Source: Gordonia rubripertincta | GTDB lineage: Bacteria; Actinomycetota; Actinomycetes; Mycobacteriales; Mycobacteriaceae | NCBI RefSeq assembly: GCF_038024875.1 | Contig: NZ_CP136136.1 | Coordinates: 5,022,001 to 5,086,000, forward strand | DNA: 64,000 nucleotides | Direction: 5' to 3' | Program-made: the position numbers and the translations under genes | Part shown: in pieces, positions 42,064 to 50,619 of the stretch | Numbering within the stretch: the stretch's first letter is position 1 | Layout: every line of letters starts with the position of its first letter | Notes under the pieces: model-generated | The model's input: the letters and a program-made list of their open reading frames with translations, nothing else | Database searches by the model: none | What the model was told of the DNA's origin: nothing

Positions 42064-43374
42064 ATGAGTACATCCGTCCTGCGCAGTGACGCGCACCTTC
42101 CGCCCGCCACGCGGCTGCCCTCGGCGGTGCAGGGACTGGCGGCGATCGCCTCGAGACGACTGTTCTTCGGCCGCCTCCACGACCGACACGGATCGGCCTT
42201 CACCGTGGACCTCCCCGTGTTCGGGCAAGCGGTGGTGATCTCCGACGCCGCGCTCGCACGAGAGCTGTTCACCGCCGGGGACAAGGTCGTCAACGTTCAA
42301 CCAAACTTGGGCCGCATCCTCGGTGCCGGTTCGATCTTCTCCCTCGAGGGCCGGGAGCACCGGGCACGCCGGAAGCTGCTGACGCCACCGCTGCACGGCA
42401 AGCGGATGAAGACCTACGAGCAGATCGTGGAGGAGGAGGTCCGGGCCGAGGCCTCGACATGGCCCGTCGAGACCGAGTTCGCCTCGATGGAGCCGATGAT
42501 GCGGATCACCCTCAACGTGATCCTCCGCGCGGTGTTCGGCGCCGTCGGCGACGACCTGGAGAACCTGCGGCGCATCATCCCGCCGATGGTCACCGTCGGC
42601 TCCCGCGCCGCAACCGTCCCCAACCTGCCCCGCGTGCTGCGCGCCGTCGACCCCAACCATCGGTACGAGCGCATGCGCGCGGAAGGCAAGGCACTCCTCG
42701 GCGACCTGATCACCAGGTCACGCAACGACCCCCGACTCGAGGAACGCGACGACATCCTCGCCCTGATGTTGCGCAGCCGCTACGACGACGGCACGTCGAT
42801 GGGCGACGACGAGATCGGCGACGAGCTGATGACCATGCTCGCCGCCGGACACGAGACGACCGGAACGACGCTCGCCTGGGCGTTCGAGCGCCTGCGTCGC
42901 CACCCTGAAGTCCTGGGACGACTCGTCGCCGAGGTCGACGAAGGCGGCACCGAGTACCGGCACGCGACCATCCTCGAGACCCAGCGCAACCGCCCGGTCA
43001 TCGACTTCGCCGCCCGCCACGTCGTCGCCGACCAACTCGAACTCGGCGAATGGCGCATACCTCGCGGATACAACGTCATGGTCTCCATCGCTCTGCTCCA
43101 CGACGACAGCCGCGAGTTCACCGATCCTGAGCGGTTCGATCCGACCCGCTTCCTGGGCAGCGCGCCGTCGCCGGCGTGGCTACCGTTCGGCGGCGGGACA
43201 CGACGCTGCATCGGCGCCGCGTTCGCGACGATGGAGATGGACGTGGCGCTGCGGACGATCCTCGGCGACTTCGAACTACTCCCCACCGACGCACGCGCCG
43301 AACGCTGGTTCTCCCGAGGCGTCGCTTACGCGCCCGCTCGCGGTGGACGCATCGCCGTCCGACGGCGCCGATAG
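42064..43374 (+). CDS. Cytochrome P450
   Basis: A 436-residue P450. The oxygen-binding I-helix AAGHETTGT (260-268) contains the acid/alcohol pair, the K-helix ExxR motif is Glu305-Thr-Gln-Arg308, and the haem loop FGGGTRRCIG has Cys382 as thiolate ligand. The ETQRNRP and GHETT patterns resemble the CYP136/CYP138 side of mycobacterial P450s, but the substrate is unknown. Controlled by the divergent TetR with two operators, which points to induction by a specific compound. No ferredoxin gene is adjacent. Confidence 0.88.
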   Translation: MSTSVLRSDAHLPPATRLPSAVQGLAAIASRRLFFGRLHDRHGSAFTVDLPVFGQAVVISDAALARELFTAGDKVVNVQPNLGRILGAGSIFSLEGREHRARRKLLTPPLHGKRMKTYEQIVEEEVRAEASTWPVETEFASMEPMMRITLNVILRAVFGAVGDDLENLRRIIPPMVTVGSRAATVPNLPRVLRAVDPNHRYERMRAEGKALLGDLITRSRNDPRLEERDDILALMLRSRYDDGTSMGDDEIGDELMTMLAAGHETTGTTLAWAFERLRRHPEVLGRLVAEVDEGGTEYRHATILETQRNRPVIDFAARHVVADQLELGEWRIPRGYNVMVSIALLHDDSREFTDPERFDPTRFLGSAPSPAWLPFGGGTRRCIGAAFATMEMDVALRTILGDFELLPTDARAERWFSRGVAYAPARGGRIAVRRRR

Positions 43375-43442
43375 TCTTCCGAGGCCCCGCGAGCAAGTGG
43401 TCCACACCACTTCCACGGTGTGACCTTCGTCATCGAACACGT

Positions 43443-43564
43443 CCGAACACGCGTGTTCGGATTCGTTCCCCGAATGCCGCGATGCGCTGGACTTTTGTCC
43501 CAAAGCTAACGGCGTTATCCATGCGTTACCGAGATTCTGCAGGTCACGACCCTGACGTGACCTG
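43443..43564 (+). promoter_or_regulatory. rpf upstream region with two inverted repeats
   Basis: The 269-nt gap before the rpf gene holds a perfect 18-bp palindrome (CCGAACACGCGTGTTCGG, 43443-43460) and a 9-7-9 inverted repeat with arms CAGGTCACG and CGTGACCTG (43540-43564). Between them, on the minus strand, GGTAAC and ATAACG occur 11 bp apart (43513-43530), like a loose MtrA-type direct repeat. I do not see the conserved blocks of the ydaO (c-di-AMP) riboswitch known before some rpf genes. Confidence 0.5.
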
Positions 43565-43643
43565 ACCGTTATCGAGCCGTAGGGTCGGCCACGTCCGAAA
43601 TCAACCACCTTGCCAACCCCGGGTGGTGATCAGGAGGAAGACC

Positions 43644-43979
43644 ATGCGTATGACCAAGAACAACGTGACCAAGCTCGTCGCTCGCGCCGCATTCGTCGGC
43701 GCCCTCACCGCAGCCCCGTTCGGCATGATGGCGGCCACCGCCTCGGCCGACTCCGGCAACTGGGACGCTGTCGCCCAGTGCGAGAGCGGTGGCGACTGGA
43801 GCATCAACACCGGTAACGGCTACTACGGCGGCCTCCAGTTCTCGCAGAGCACCTGGGAGGCCAACGGCGGCTCGGGTAACCCGGCGAACGCCTCGCGCGA
43901 GGAGCAGATCCGCGTTGCGGAGAACGTCCTGGCGACCCAGGGCCCCGGTGCGTGGCCGGTCTGCGGCGCGAATCTCTGA
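43644..43979 (+). CDS. Secreted resuscitation-promoting factor
   Basis: A 111-residue lytic transglycosylase-like muralytic protein. Signal peptide (KLVARAAFVGALTAAPFGMMA, cleavage after ASA near 35), then a single Rpf domain: NWDAVAQCESGGDWSINTGNGYYGG (split here) with catalytic Glu47, and a closing ENVLATQGPGAWPVCG. Cys46 and the C-terminal Cys likely pair. It lacks the DUF348/G5 or LysM extensions of RpfB/RpfE forms, so it is a minimal RpfC/RpfD-like type. The ATG at 43644 has GGAGG upstream. Confidence 0.92.
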   Translation: MRMTKNNVTKLVARAAFVGALTAAPFGMMAATASADSGNWDAVAQCESGGDWSINTGNGYYGGLQFSQSTWEANGGSGNPANASREEQIRVAENVLATQGPGAWPVCGANL

Positions 43980-44046
43980 TCGCAGCGTCGGCGCGTGAGG
44001 CGCCCTGACTGCATCACCAGAAGCATCGATGAGTGCTTCGCACGGC

Positions 44047-44084
44047 ATGAGGCCGGTGAGTCCATTCGGACCCACCGGCCTCAT
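44047..44084 (+). terminator. Terminator after rpf
   Basis: A 17-bp stem with one G-U pair (ATGAGGCCGGTGAGTCC paired with GGACCCACCGGCCTCAT), loop ATTC, followed by CCGTTTCC. Confidence 0.78.
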
Positions 44085-44103
44085 CCGTTTCCGGCGAAGT
44101 CCT

Positions 44104-44526
44104 TCAGTCGGTCTTCCCGTCCTCCCCGGGCTCGCCGTCGAGCGCCTCGTCGAGTGCGCTGACCGCGATGCCGTACGGCAGGAACCGCACCTTTCGACGC
44201 GGATCGGTGTTGTTCTTGTTGGCGCGCAGCGCGTCGAGCTCGGTGGCATAGACCTGTTCGACCCGGGCCCCGCCGTCCTCGTCGACGACGAACACCGCCC
44301 AAACCCCCGACCCGGTCTCCCCGGCCGTCTCCGGCCGCGGCTGCGTCCGCGTGCGACCCCGGCCCGCCTCGTCGAAGAACATGGAGAACGCTCCCGGCGC
44401 CGCCTGCCCCTCGAAGAGTTTGCCGAACACGTCGCGCAGCCCCTCGCCTGCCTCGCGTGCGAAGCGGTCGAAGTCCTCGGGGCCGAAGTTGAACGGCCCG
44501 CTGCCGAATCCGCTGTTGTCGCTCAT
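44104..44526 (-). CDS. Hypothetical cytoplasmic protein (140 aa)
   Basis: Gly/Phe-rich start (SDNSGFGSGPFNFGPEDFDRF), an amphipathic helix, a disordered Arg/Thr/Glu-rich middle, then a short conserved-looking domain (WAVFVVDEDGGARVEQVYATELDALRANK, split around VYATELDALRA) and a highly acidic end. No family recognised. The start is the ATG at 44526; a longer frame upstream overlaps the small membrane-protein gene in another phase, so it is unlikely. Confidence 0.6.
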   Translation of the reverse strand: MSDNSGFGSGPFNFGPEDFDRFAREAGEGLRDVFGKLFEGQAAPGAFSMFFDEAGRGRTRTQPRPETAGETGSGVWAVFVVDEDGGARVEQVYATELDALRANKNNTDPRRKVRFLPYGIAVSALDEALDGEPGEDGKTD

Positions 44527-44593
44527 GGTGTTCCCTATCTGTGGTTCGGCGTGCCCGGTCGGCCGTGGGGGCCGACCTTTCCCACCAGTGTCC

Positions 44594-44773
44594 TCAGGAT
44601 CGTTGGTCTCCGCCACCAGCAGCATCGGCCTCCGCCAGCCGCTGGTGCAGCCGCTCGCGGACATCGTCGGCCGAGTAGGCGTTGCGCTGGCGCTGGTCCC
44701 GTGCGATCAGCACTCCGCCGGTCGTCACACCGACAGCACCGGCGAGGCCCAGCCACTTCCACAGATTCCTCAT
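44594..44773 (-). CDS. Very small single-span membrane protein (59 aa)
   Basis: Starts MRNLWKWLGLAGAV, has one short hydrophobic span (GAVGVTTGGVLIA, residues 12-24), then a charged tail (RDQRQRNAYSADDVRERLHQR, split at YSADD) likely to be helical. Reading frame and coding look (third-position G/C) support it. It lies upstream of the 44104 gene on the same strand (67-nt gap) and divergent from the 44839 gene. Similar tiny proteins occur in related actinomycetes as far as I recall. Function unknown. Confidence 0.6.
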   Translation of the reverse strand: MRNLWKWLGLAGAVGVTTGGVLIARDQRQRNAYSADDVRERLHQRLAEADAAGGGDQRS

Positions 44774-44838
44774 GGGGGCAGGATAAGTCGCCTCCGCCGC
44801 CGATGGCCGTCTTCACGCACACGCTCTAGTCTTCGGGG

Positions 44839-45582
44839 ATGCCCAACAGCAGAAGACCGCGGCGCGCCGACCTCGCCGGAGAGTCCGGCGGTGTCTCGCT
44901 GACCACCGCGCTCGAGGCCACCCGCACCGGCGACGTCTGGCTGTTCCGCGGCCGTTCCGGCCCCGACCGCGCCATCCGCACATTCACGAATGCGCCGGTG
45001 AACCATGTTGCGATGGCGGTGTGCATCGACGATCTGCCGCCGCTGCTGTGGCATGCCGAGCTCGGCGACAAGCTGACCGACGTCTGGACCGGGTCGAATC
45101 ACCGCGGGGTCCAGCTGCACGATGCGCGTGAGGCCGTCGAGCAGTGGATGGTCCGGTATGAGCAAGAGTGCTGGATTCGTCAGCTCAGTCCCGAGGTCGG
45201 CCGGGCGCAGGAGGACGAGCTGCTCAAGGTGATCGCACGCCTCGACGGCACCCCGTTCCCGACCACCGCGCGCCTGGCCGGTCGGTGGTTCCGTGGACGC
45301 GTACCCAACTCGGCCGATCTTGTTCGCGGTATTCCCTACCTCGACCGCAAGGTCCGAGAGCGTCGTGAGCAACGGCAGCACGACGTCTCGTCGCCGGAAC
45401 CGGTGAGCCTCGAGGCGGCGTATTGCGCCGAGGTCGTCGCGATCACCTACCGCGACATGGGGATTCTCGACACCACCAAGGACTCCAACTGGTTCGACCC
45501 GGGCCGGTTCTGGAGCGGCGACCGCCTCCCCCTCCACACCCCGCACACCCTGGGGCCGGAGATCGCCGTCCATCTGCCTTAG
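44839..45582 (+). CDS. Permuted NlpC/P60-like (YiiX-type) hydrolase candidate
   Basis: A 247-residue protein in which a conserved His (PVNHVAMAVCID) precedes a Cys (LEAAYCAEVVAITYRDMGIL). That order is seen in circularly permuted NlpC/P60 (YiiX/LRAT-like) papain-fold enzymes, whose substrates are peptides or acyl groups. DVWLFRGRSGPDRAIRTFT at the start fits the first strand of that fold. No signal peptide, so it would act in the cytoplasm. RtcB follows after 110 nt on the same strand. Assignment by motif order only. Confidence 0.55.
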   Translation: MPNSRRPRRADLAGESGGVSLTTALEATRTGDVWLFRGRSGPDRAIRTFTNAPVNHVAMAVCIDDLPPLLWHAELGDKLTDVWTGSNHRGVQLHDAREAVEQWMVRYEQECWIRQLSPEVGRAQEDELLKVIARLDGTPFPTTARLAGRWFRGRVPNSADLVRGIPYLDRKVRERREQRQHDVSSPEPVSLEAAYCAEVVAITYRDMGILDTTKDSNWFDPGRFWSGDRLPLHTPHTLGPEIAVHLP

Positions 45583-45692
45583 GGCAGAACGAAATACCGT
45601 TGACACCTGATGGGCCGATGGGATGAACTGACCGGCCGGTGCGTGCCACAAGCCCGCCACCGACAACACACATCATCGCCCAGGGGGGACAC

Positions 45693-46910
45693 ATGCCCGA
45701 GATGATCGCACCGAAGGTACTCAGCTTCGCCTCGATACTCGACGATACGACACGGACGCAGGCGCACGAGATCTCGTCACTGCCGTTCATCCATCCGCAC
45801 GTCGCGCTGATGCCCGACGCCCACGCCGGCAAGGGATCCGCGGTCGGCACGGTCATCCCGACCGTCGACGCCGTGATACCGGCCGCGGTCGGCGTCGACA
45901 TCGGCTGCGGGATGATCGGCGTGCAGACGTCGCTTCGCACGTCCGACATCACCGGTTTCGACCTCGCCGACCTGCGCGCGCGCATCGAGAAGGCGATCCC
46001 GCTGTCGCCGGGCAACTACAACAAGACGGTGCTGCACTCGCATACCGAGGCCAGGATCGTCGAGTTGGAGCACGCTGCCGCGGAGAAGGGTGTGGACCTC
46101 GCGCACTCACCCAAGTGGCGTGAGCAGCTCGGTTCGCTCGGCGGCGGCAATCACTTCATCGAGTTGTGCGAACAGGTCGAGGACGAGCAGAGCGGGGATG
46201 AGGGCACCGGCAGCATCTGGTTGTTCCTGCACTCCGGCAGCCGAGGCGTCGGAAACAAGATCGCGCAGAAACACATCAAGGTCGCCCAGAAGCTGTGCCG
46301 CCGTTGGCACATCCAGCTGGCGCATCCCGACCTCGCGTACCTCGCCTCCGGCACACCGGAGTTCGGGGATTACATCCGGGAACTGCGGTGGGCGCAACGG
46401 TTCGCCTTCGAGAACCGCGCGGAGATGATGGACCGGTTCGTCACCGTGTTCGGTGAGTGGCTGGGCGACAACGCTTTGCGGCTCGTGGACCCGGTGGAGG
46501 TCCGGCGGATCAACTGCCACCACAACTACACCGAGAAGGTGGAGATCGCGGGCCGTCAGGTGTGGCTCACCCGTAAGGGCGCCATCGACGCCGGTGTCGG
46601 CACATACGGCCTCATCCCGGGGTCGATGGGCACCAAGTCGTATGTGGTGCGGGGGCTCGGGAGCGAGTCGGGGTTGTTCTCGGCACCGCACGGTGCGGGC
46701 CGCCGTTTCTCGCGGTCCAAGGCGAAGAAACTGTTCACCCTCGACGATCTCGCCGAGGCGATGACCGGCATCGAGTATCGGCACGGCGCGGAATGGATCG
46801 ACGAGATCCCGGCCGCCTACAAGCCGATCGACCAGATCATGGACGACGCCCGTGATCTGGTCGAGGTCGAGGCCGTGCTGACCCAGCTGCTCAACGTGAA
46901 GGGCGTCTGA
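45693..46910 (+). CDS. rtcB: RNA-splicing ligase RtcB
   Basis: GTP/Mn2+-dependent ligase that joins 2',3'-cyclic phosphate or 3'-phosphate RNA ends to 5'-OH ends. The 405 residues contain the Mn-binding Cys72 (VDIGCGM), the GGGNHFIEL block, HSGSRGVG, HHNYTE and the guanylated His333 (APHGAGRRFSR). The start at 45693 follows a G-run (GGGGGG). No RtcA, archease or RtcR gene is nearby, so it is a stand-alone copy likely for tRNA or rRNA repair. Confidence 0.93.
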   Translation: MPEMIAPKVLSFASILDDTTRTQAHEISSLPFIHPHVALMPDAHAGKGSAVGTVIPTVDAVIPAAVGVDIGCGMIGVQTSLRTSDITGFDLADLRARIEKAIPLSPGNYNKTVLHSHTEARIVELEHAAAEKGVDLAHSPKWREQLGSLGGGNHFIELCEQVEDEQSGDEGTGSIWLFLHSGSRGVGNKIAQKHIKVAQKLCRRWHIQLAHPDLAYLASGTPEFGDYIRELRWAQRFAFENRAEMMDRFVTVFGEWLGDNALRLVDPVEVRRINCHHNYTEKVEIAGRQVWLTRKGAIDAGVGTYGLIPGSMGTKSYVVRGLGSESGLFSAPHGAGRRFSRSKAKKLFTLDDLAEAMTGIEYRHGAEWIDEIPAAYKPIDQIMDDARDLVEVEAVLTQLLNVKGV

Positions 46911-46979
46911 CCCCACTGCCGGTTGAGTGGGCGGCGCCACGAGCGCGGGGACCGATCGGAACCAGACCGCCGCGGACGC

Positions 46980-47672
46980 CTAGATCGTCATCGCCTCGCG
47001 GACGGTCGCCTCCGCGGCCGCACCGCCCTCACCCGACGACGTGACCCGGCCACTCTCGAGCACGTAATACTGTTGTGCCGCTTCGAGAGCGAATCCGATG
47101 TGCTGTTCGACGAGCAGCACGCCGAGCCCGCCCCGCTGGGTGAGGGTGGTGATGGTCTGCTCGATCTCGGCGACCACCGACGGCTGGATGCCCTCGGTCG
47201 GTTCGTCGAGGATGAGCATCCGCGGTTCGGTGATGAGCGCTCGGGCGATCGCGAGCTGCTGACGCTGACCACCCGACAGCAGGCCCGCGCGCCGGCCCAA
47301 CAGTTCCTGCAGCGCCGGGAACATGTCCAGCATCTCGGCGATGAGTTCTTTGCCGCGCTTGCGGCCATCGGCCACCACCTGCAGGTTCTCCGCGGTGGTG
47401 AGGTGACCGAAGCTCTGCTGGCCCTGCGGGACATAGGCGATGCCGTGCTTGACCCGGGCGCTCGGACGGGCCTTGGTGATGTCGACACCGTCGAACGTGA
47501 TGGAACCCCTGGTGGTCTTCACCAGACCGACGGCGGCTCGGAGCAGCGTCGTCTTGCCGGCGCCGTTGTGCCCCATCACCGCGACCACCCCGTCGGACGG
47601 GACCTCGATGTCGACGCCGTGGATGACCTCGGTGCGGCCGTATCCGGCGTGCACCCCGGAGAGTTTCAGCAT
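46980..47672 (-). CDS. urtE: Urea ABC transporter ATPase UrtE
   Basis: Branched-chain-amino-acid-type ATPase (LivF class) of 230 residues. Walker A GHNGAGKTT, Q-loop YVPQGQQ, signature LLSGGQRQQLAIA, Walker B LILDEPTEG and switch His in LVEQHIG. The phrase PSVVAEIEQ after the Walker B Glu is typical of UrtE. Last gene of urtABCDE; it begins 4 nt after urtD stops. Confidence 0.9.
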   Translation of the reverse strand: MLKLSGVHAGYGRTEVIHGVDIEVPSDGVVAVMGHNGAGKTTLLRAAVGLVKTTRGSITFDGVDITKARPSARVKHGIAYVPQGQQSFGHLTTAENLQVVADGRKRGKELIAEMLDMFPALQELLGRRAGLLSGGQRQQLAIARALITEPRMLILDEPTEGIQPSVVAEIEQTITTLTQRGGLGVLLVEQHIGFALEAAQQYYVLESGRVTSSGEGGAAAEATVREAMTI

Positions 47673-47676
47673 CGTG

Positions 47677-48543
47677 TCAGCCCTTCTTCTCGGCCGAGAC
47701 AACCGGAGCGTCGTCGAATTCGGCGGCGATCTCTTCGAGTTCCTCACCGCCGGCGGCGGTTCCGAGGTACACCTCCTGGACCTTCGGATTGGCCTGCACC
47801 TCCGCGACGCTGCCCTCGGCCAACACCTGACCGCGGGCGAGGACCGTCACCGACGTCGCGAATGCCCGCATGAAGTCCATGTCGTGTTCGACGACGACCA
47901 CGGTCCGCTCACCGCCGATCCGGCGCAACAGGTTTCCGGTCTCCTCACGTTCCTCGTGGCTCATACCGGCAACCGGTTCGTCGAGCAGCAAGACCGAGGC
48001 GTTCTGCACCAGCAGCATGCCGATCTCCAACCACTGCTTCTGACCGTGCGCGAGGACGCCGGCCGGGGTGTCGCGCAGGTCCTCCAGGCCGATGGTCTCG
48101 AGGGCTTCGGCGATCCCCTCGGGGATCTCGGTGGGCCGACGTCGAAGCATGGTCCACACCGACCGGCCCGCGCCGGCGGCGATGTCGAGGTTCTGCAGCA
48201 CGCTCAGTTCCTCGAAGACGCTGGCGGTCTGGAAGGTTCGACCGACGCCGAGGCGCGCGATCTGGTGCACCTTCTTGCCGACGAGTTCCACTCCCGACTT
48301 CTGGATCGACCCGGTGGCCTTCACCAGACCGGTGATCGCGTCGATGATCGTCGTCTTGCCGGCGCCGTTGGGACCGATGAGGAACCGCAGATCCCCCTGC
48401 AGCAGCGTGAGATCCACGTCGGTGACGGCCTTGAAGCCGTCGAACTCGACGGACAGGCCGCGCACCTGGAGGTAGTCGCTGTCCATCCCGGCGTTGCCAC
48501 CGGCGACCGGTTCGACCGGGCTCACCGTCTCTGATCCGCTCAT
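47677..48543 (-). CDS. urtD: Urea ABC transporter ATPase UrtD
   Basis: LivG-class ATPase, 288 residues. Walker A GPNGAGKTT, QTASVFEELSVLQNL, a signature region degenerate as usual in UrtD (LAHGQKQWLEIGMLL), Walker B VLLLDEPVAGM and switch His VVEHDMDF. Its ATG overlaps the stop of urtC by 4 bp (ATGA). It pairs with UrtE as an ATPase heterodimer. Confidence 0.9.
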   Translation of the reverse strand: MSGSETVSPVEPVAGGNAGMDSDYLQVRGLSVEFDGFKAVTDVDLTLLQGDLRFLIGPNGAGKTTIIDAITGLVKATGSIQKSGVELVGKKVHQIARLGVGRTFQTASVFEELSVLQNLDIAAGAGRSVWTMLRRRPTEIPEGIAEALETIGLEDLRDTPAGVLAHGQKQWLEIGMLLVQNASVLLLDEPVAGMSHEEREETGNLLRRIGGERTVVVVEHDMDFMRAFATSVTVLARGQVLAEGSVAEVQANPKVQEVYLGTAAGGEELEEIAAEFDDAPVVSAEKKG

Positions 48544-49652
48544 GAGGAGGCTCCTACCTTGCTATCTGCTAGTTCGTCGATGTCACCGGTGGGCGACGGA
48601 CCGGCCGCCTTCTTCCGGCGCCACTTGAGCGCGGCAACGATCCCGGCGAGTCCGGCCGGGAAGAAGCCGACGACGACGATGAACAGGATGCCCTGCGCGT
48701 AGGTCCATCCGGAAGGAAAGTTCTCCGACAGGCTGGTCTGCGCCCACGCAACCGCGATGGCGCCGAGTACCGGTCCGAGAAGTGTTGTGCGACCACCGAT
48801 CGCAACACCGATCAGGAACGCGATGGACGGGACGATGCCGACGTCGGCGGGTGAGATGATGCCGACGATGGGCACGAACAGGGCGCCGGCGATGCTCGCG
48901 AACAGGGCGGCGATCGCGTAGGCGACGACCTTGACGTTGGCGGGGTCGTAGCCCAGGAAGCGGACGCGCTCCTCCTGATCGCGTACGGCGACGAGCAGTT
49001 CGCCGTAGCGGCTGTACATCAGCTGTCGGGTGATCGCGACGACGACGAGCAAGGTGGCGGCCGCGATGTAGAACAGCAGGTGCCGGTTCACCGGGTCGTT
49101 CAGTGCGAGACCGAAGAAGCTGCGGAAGCGGTTGAGGCCGTTGCTGCCGCCGGTGCTCTGCTGGCCGATGAGCAGAATCGCGAAGGCGGCGGCGAGCGCC
49201 TGCGACAGGATCGCGAAGTAGGCGCCCTTGACCTTCCGCTTGAACACACCCAGACCCAGCAGGACCGCGATCAGGGTGGGCACCAACAGGATTCCGAGGA
49301 TGGTCACCACCGGCGAGGCGAACGGCTTCCAGTACCCGGGGAGTTCGCGGATTCCGGCGATCTGCATGAAGTCCGGCACGTCGTCGCCGCGGATCTCGGC
49401 GTCGGCGATCTTCAGGTGCATCGCCATGATGTAGGCGCCGATACCGAAGTACACACCCTGGCCGAGGGTCAGCATGCCGCCCCGACCCCAGGCCAGACCG
49501 ATCCCGACCGCGACGATGCCGAAGCACAGGAACTTGCCGAGCAGATTGAGCCGGAAGTCGGAGAGCACCGCGGGTGCGACGCCGAACAGGAGCACCGCCG
49601 CGACGGCGAACCCCGCGTAGGTCTTCCAGTGACCGCTGAAATAGTCCTTCAC
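48540..49652 (-). CDS. urtC: Urea ABC transporter permease UrtC
   Basis: LivM-class permease of 370 residues with about ten hydrophobic segments. UrtC features: AWGRGGMLTLGQGVYFGIGAYIMAMHL (split), the long periplasmic loop with DVPDFMQIAG, and RDQEERVRFLGYD. The C-terminus is a charged cytoplasmic tail. Start GTG at 49652, overlapping the urtB stop by 4 bp. Confidence 0.9.
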   Translation of the reverse strand: MKDYFSGHWKTYAGFAVAAVLLFGVAPAVLSDFRLNLLGKFLCFGIVAVGIGLAWGRGGMLTLGQGVYFGIGAYIMAMHLKIADAEIRGDDVPDFMQIAGIRELPGYWKPFASPVVTILGILLVPTLIAVLLGLGVFKRKVKGAYFAILSQALAAAFAILLIGQQSTGGSNGLNRFRSFFGLALNDPVNRHLLFYIAAATLLVVVAITRQLMYSRYGELLVAVRDQEERVRFLGYDPANVKVVAYAIAALFASIAGALFVPIVGIISPADVGIVPSIAFLIGVAIGGRTTLLGPVLGAIAVAWAQTSLSENFPSGWTYAQGILFIVVVGFFPAGLAGIVAALKWRRKKAAGPSPTGDIDELADSKVGASS

Positions 49653-50536
49653 ACGAGACTCCTCGACTGGACCGTGAACAGGCCCTGGGGGCGGATCTGC
49701 AGGAAGATCACGATGATCACGAACACGGCGACCTTGGCCACCGATGCGGTCGTGTTGTATTCGATGAACGAGTTCAGGATGCCGAGGGCGATGGCCGCGA
49801 TGACCGCGCCCTTGATCTGGCCCAGGCCGCCGATGACGACCACCAGGAAGGCATCGATCAGGTAGGTCATACCGGTGTTGGAGCTGGTGGAACCGATGAG
49901 GGTCAGCGCCACACCGGCGACGCCGGCAAGCCCGGAGCCGATGAAGAACGTGGTGATATCGGTTGTCCGGCTGGAGATTCCGCTGGTCTCGGCCAGGTCG
50001 CGGTGCTGGACGACCGCACGGATCCGACGCCCCATCGGGGTGTACTTCATCGTCACGGCGATCGCCACCACCGCGATGACGGCCAGCAACATGATGAACA
50101 GACGGGTCTTGGGAACCACCGCACCGAGGATGTCGACGCCGCCGGACAGCCACGGCGGCGCGGTCACGCGGACCGCGGGAGCACCGAAGATGTCACGCGC
50201 GAGCTGCTGCAGGATCAGGCCCACGCCGAACGTCACCAGCAGGGTGTCCAGCGGACGGTCGTACATGCGCTTGATGAGGGTGACCTCGAGCAGCACACCC
50301 ATGAGGCCACCGACCCCGAACCCGATGAAGAGCGAGACGATCAGGGACACACCAGCGTTCGAGATCAGGTACTCCTGCACCGAATACGCGGTGTAGGACC
50401 CGGCCATGATGAACGACCCGTGGGCCATGTTGATCACGCCCATCTGACCGAAGGTCAGGGACAGGCCGAGGGCTGCCAGGAGCAGGATCGAGCCGAGACT
50501 GAGCCCGGTGAAGAGCTGTCCGATAACGGTTTCCAC
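49649..50536 (-). CDS. urtB: Urea ABC transporter permease UrtB
   Basis: LivH-class permease of 295 residues: GLSLGSILLLAALGLSLTFGQMG with NMAHGSFIMAG, TLLVTFGVGLILQQL, RDLAETSGISS and VVVIGGLGQIKGAV are typical. Start GTG. It follows urtA by 83 nt; the gap may hold an mRNA processing or attenuation point, since binding-protein genes are usually expressed above the permeases. Confidence 0.9.
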   Translation of the reverse strand: METVIGQLFTGLSLGSILLLAALGLSLTFGQMGVINMAHGSFIMAGSYTAYSVQEYLISNAGVSLIVSLFIGFGVGGLMGVLLEVTLIKRMYDRPLDTLLVTFGVGLILQQLARDIFGAPAVRVTAPPWLSGGVDILGAVVPKTRLFIMLLAVIAVVAIAVTMKYTPMGRRIRAVVQHRDLAETSGISSRTTDITTFFIGSGLAGVAGVALTLIGSTSSNTGMTYLIDAFLVVVIGGLGQIKGAVIAAIALGILNSFIEYNTTASVAKVAVFVIIVIFLQIRPQGLFTVQSRSLV

Positions 50537-50619
50537 GTTCCCATCCGTTCGTCGTGGGTGTCGATGCGGGCGACCAGGGTGACCCGTCTCGCGCGGGGCA
50601 CGAGACGGGTCACGTCAGG

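Noticed and set aside
46913..46932. Small hairpin CCCACT/AGTGGG between rtcB and urtE
   Set aside because: Only 6 bp of stem and no T-run; not convincing as a terminator.
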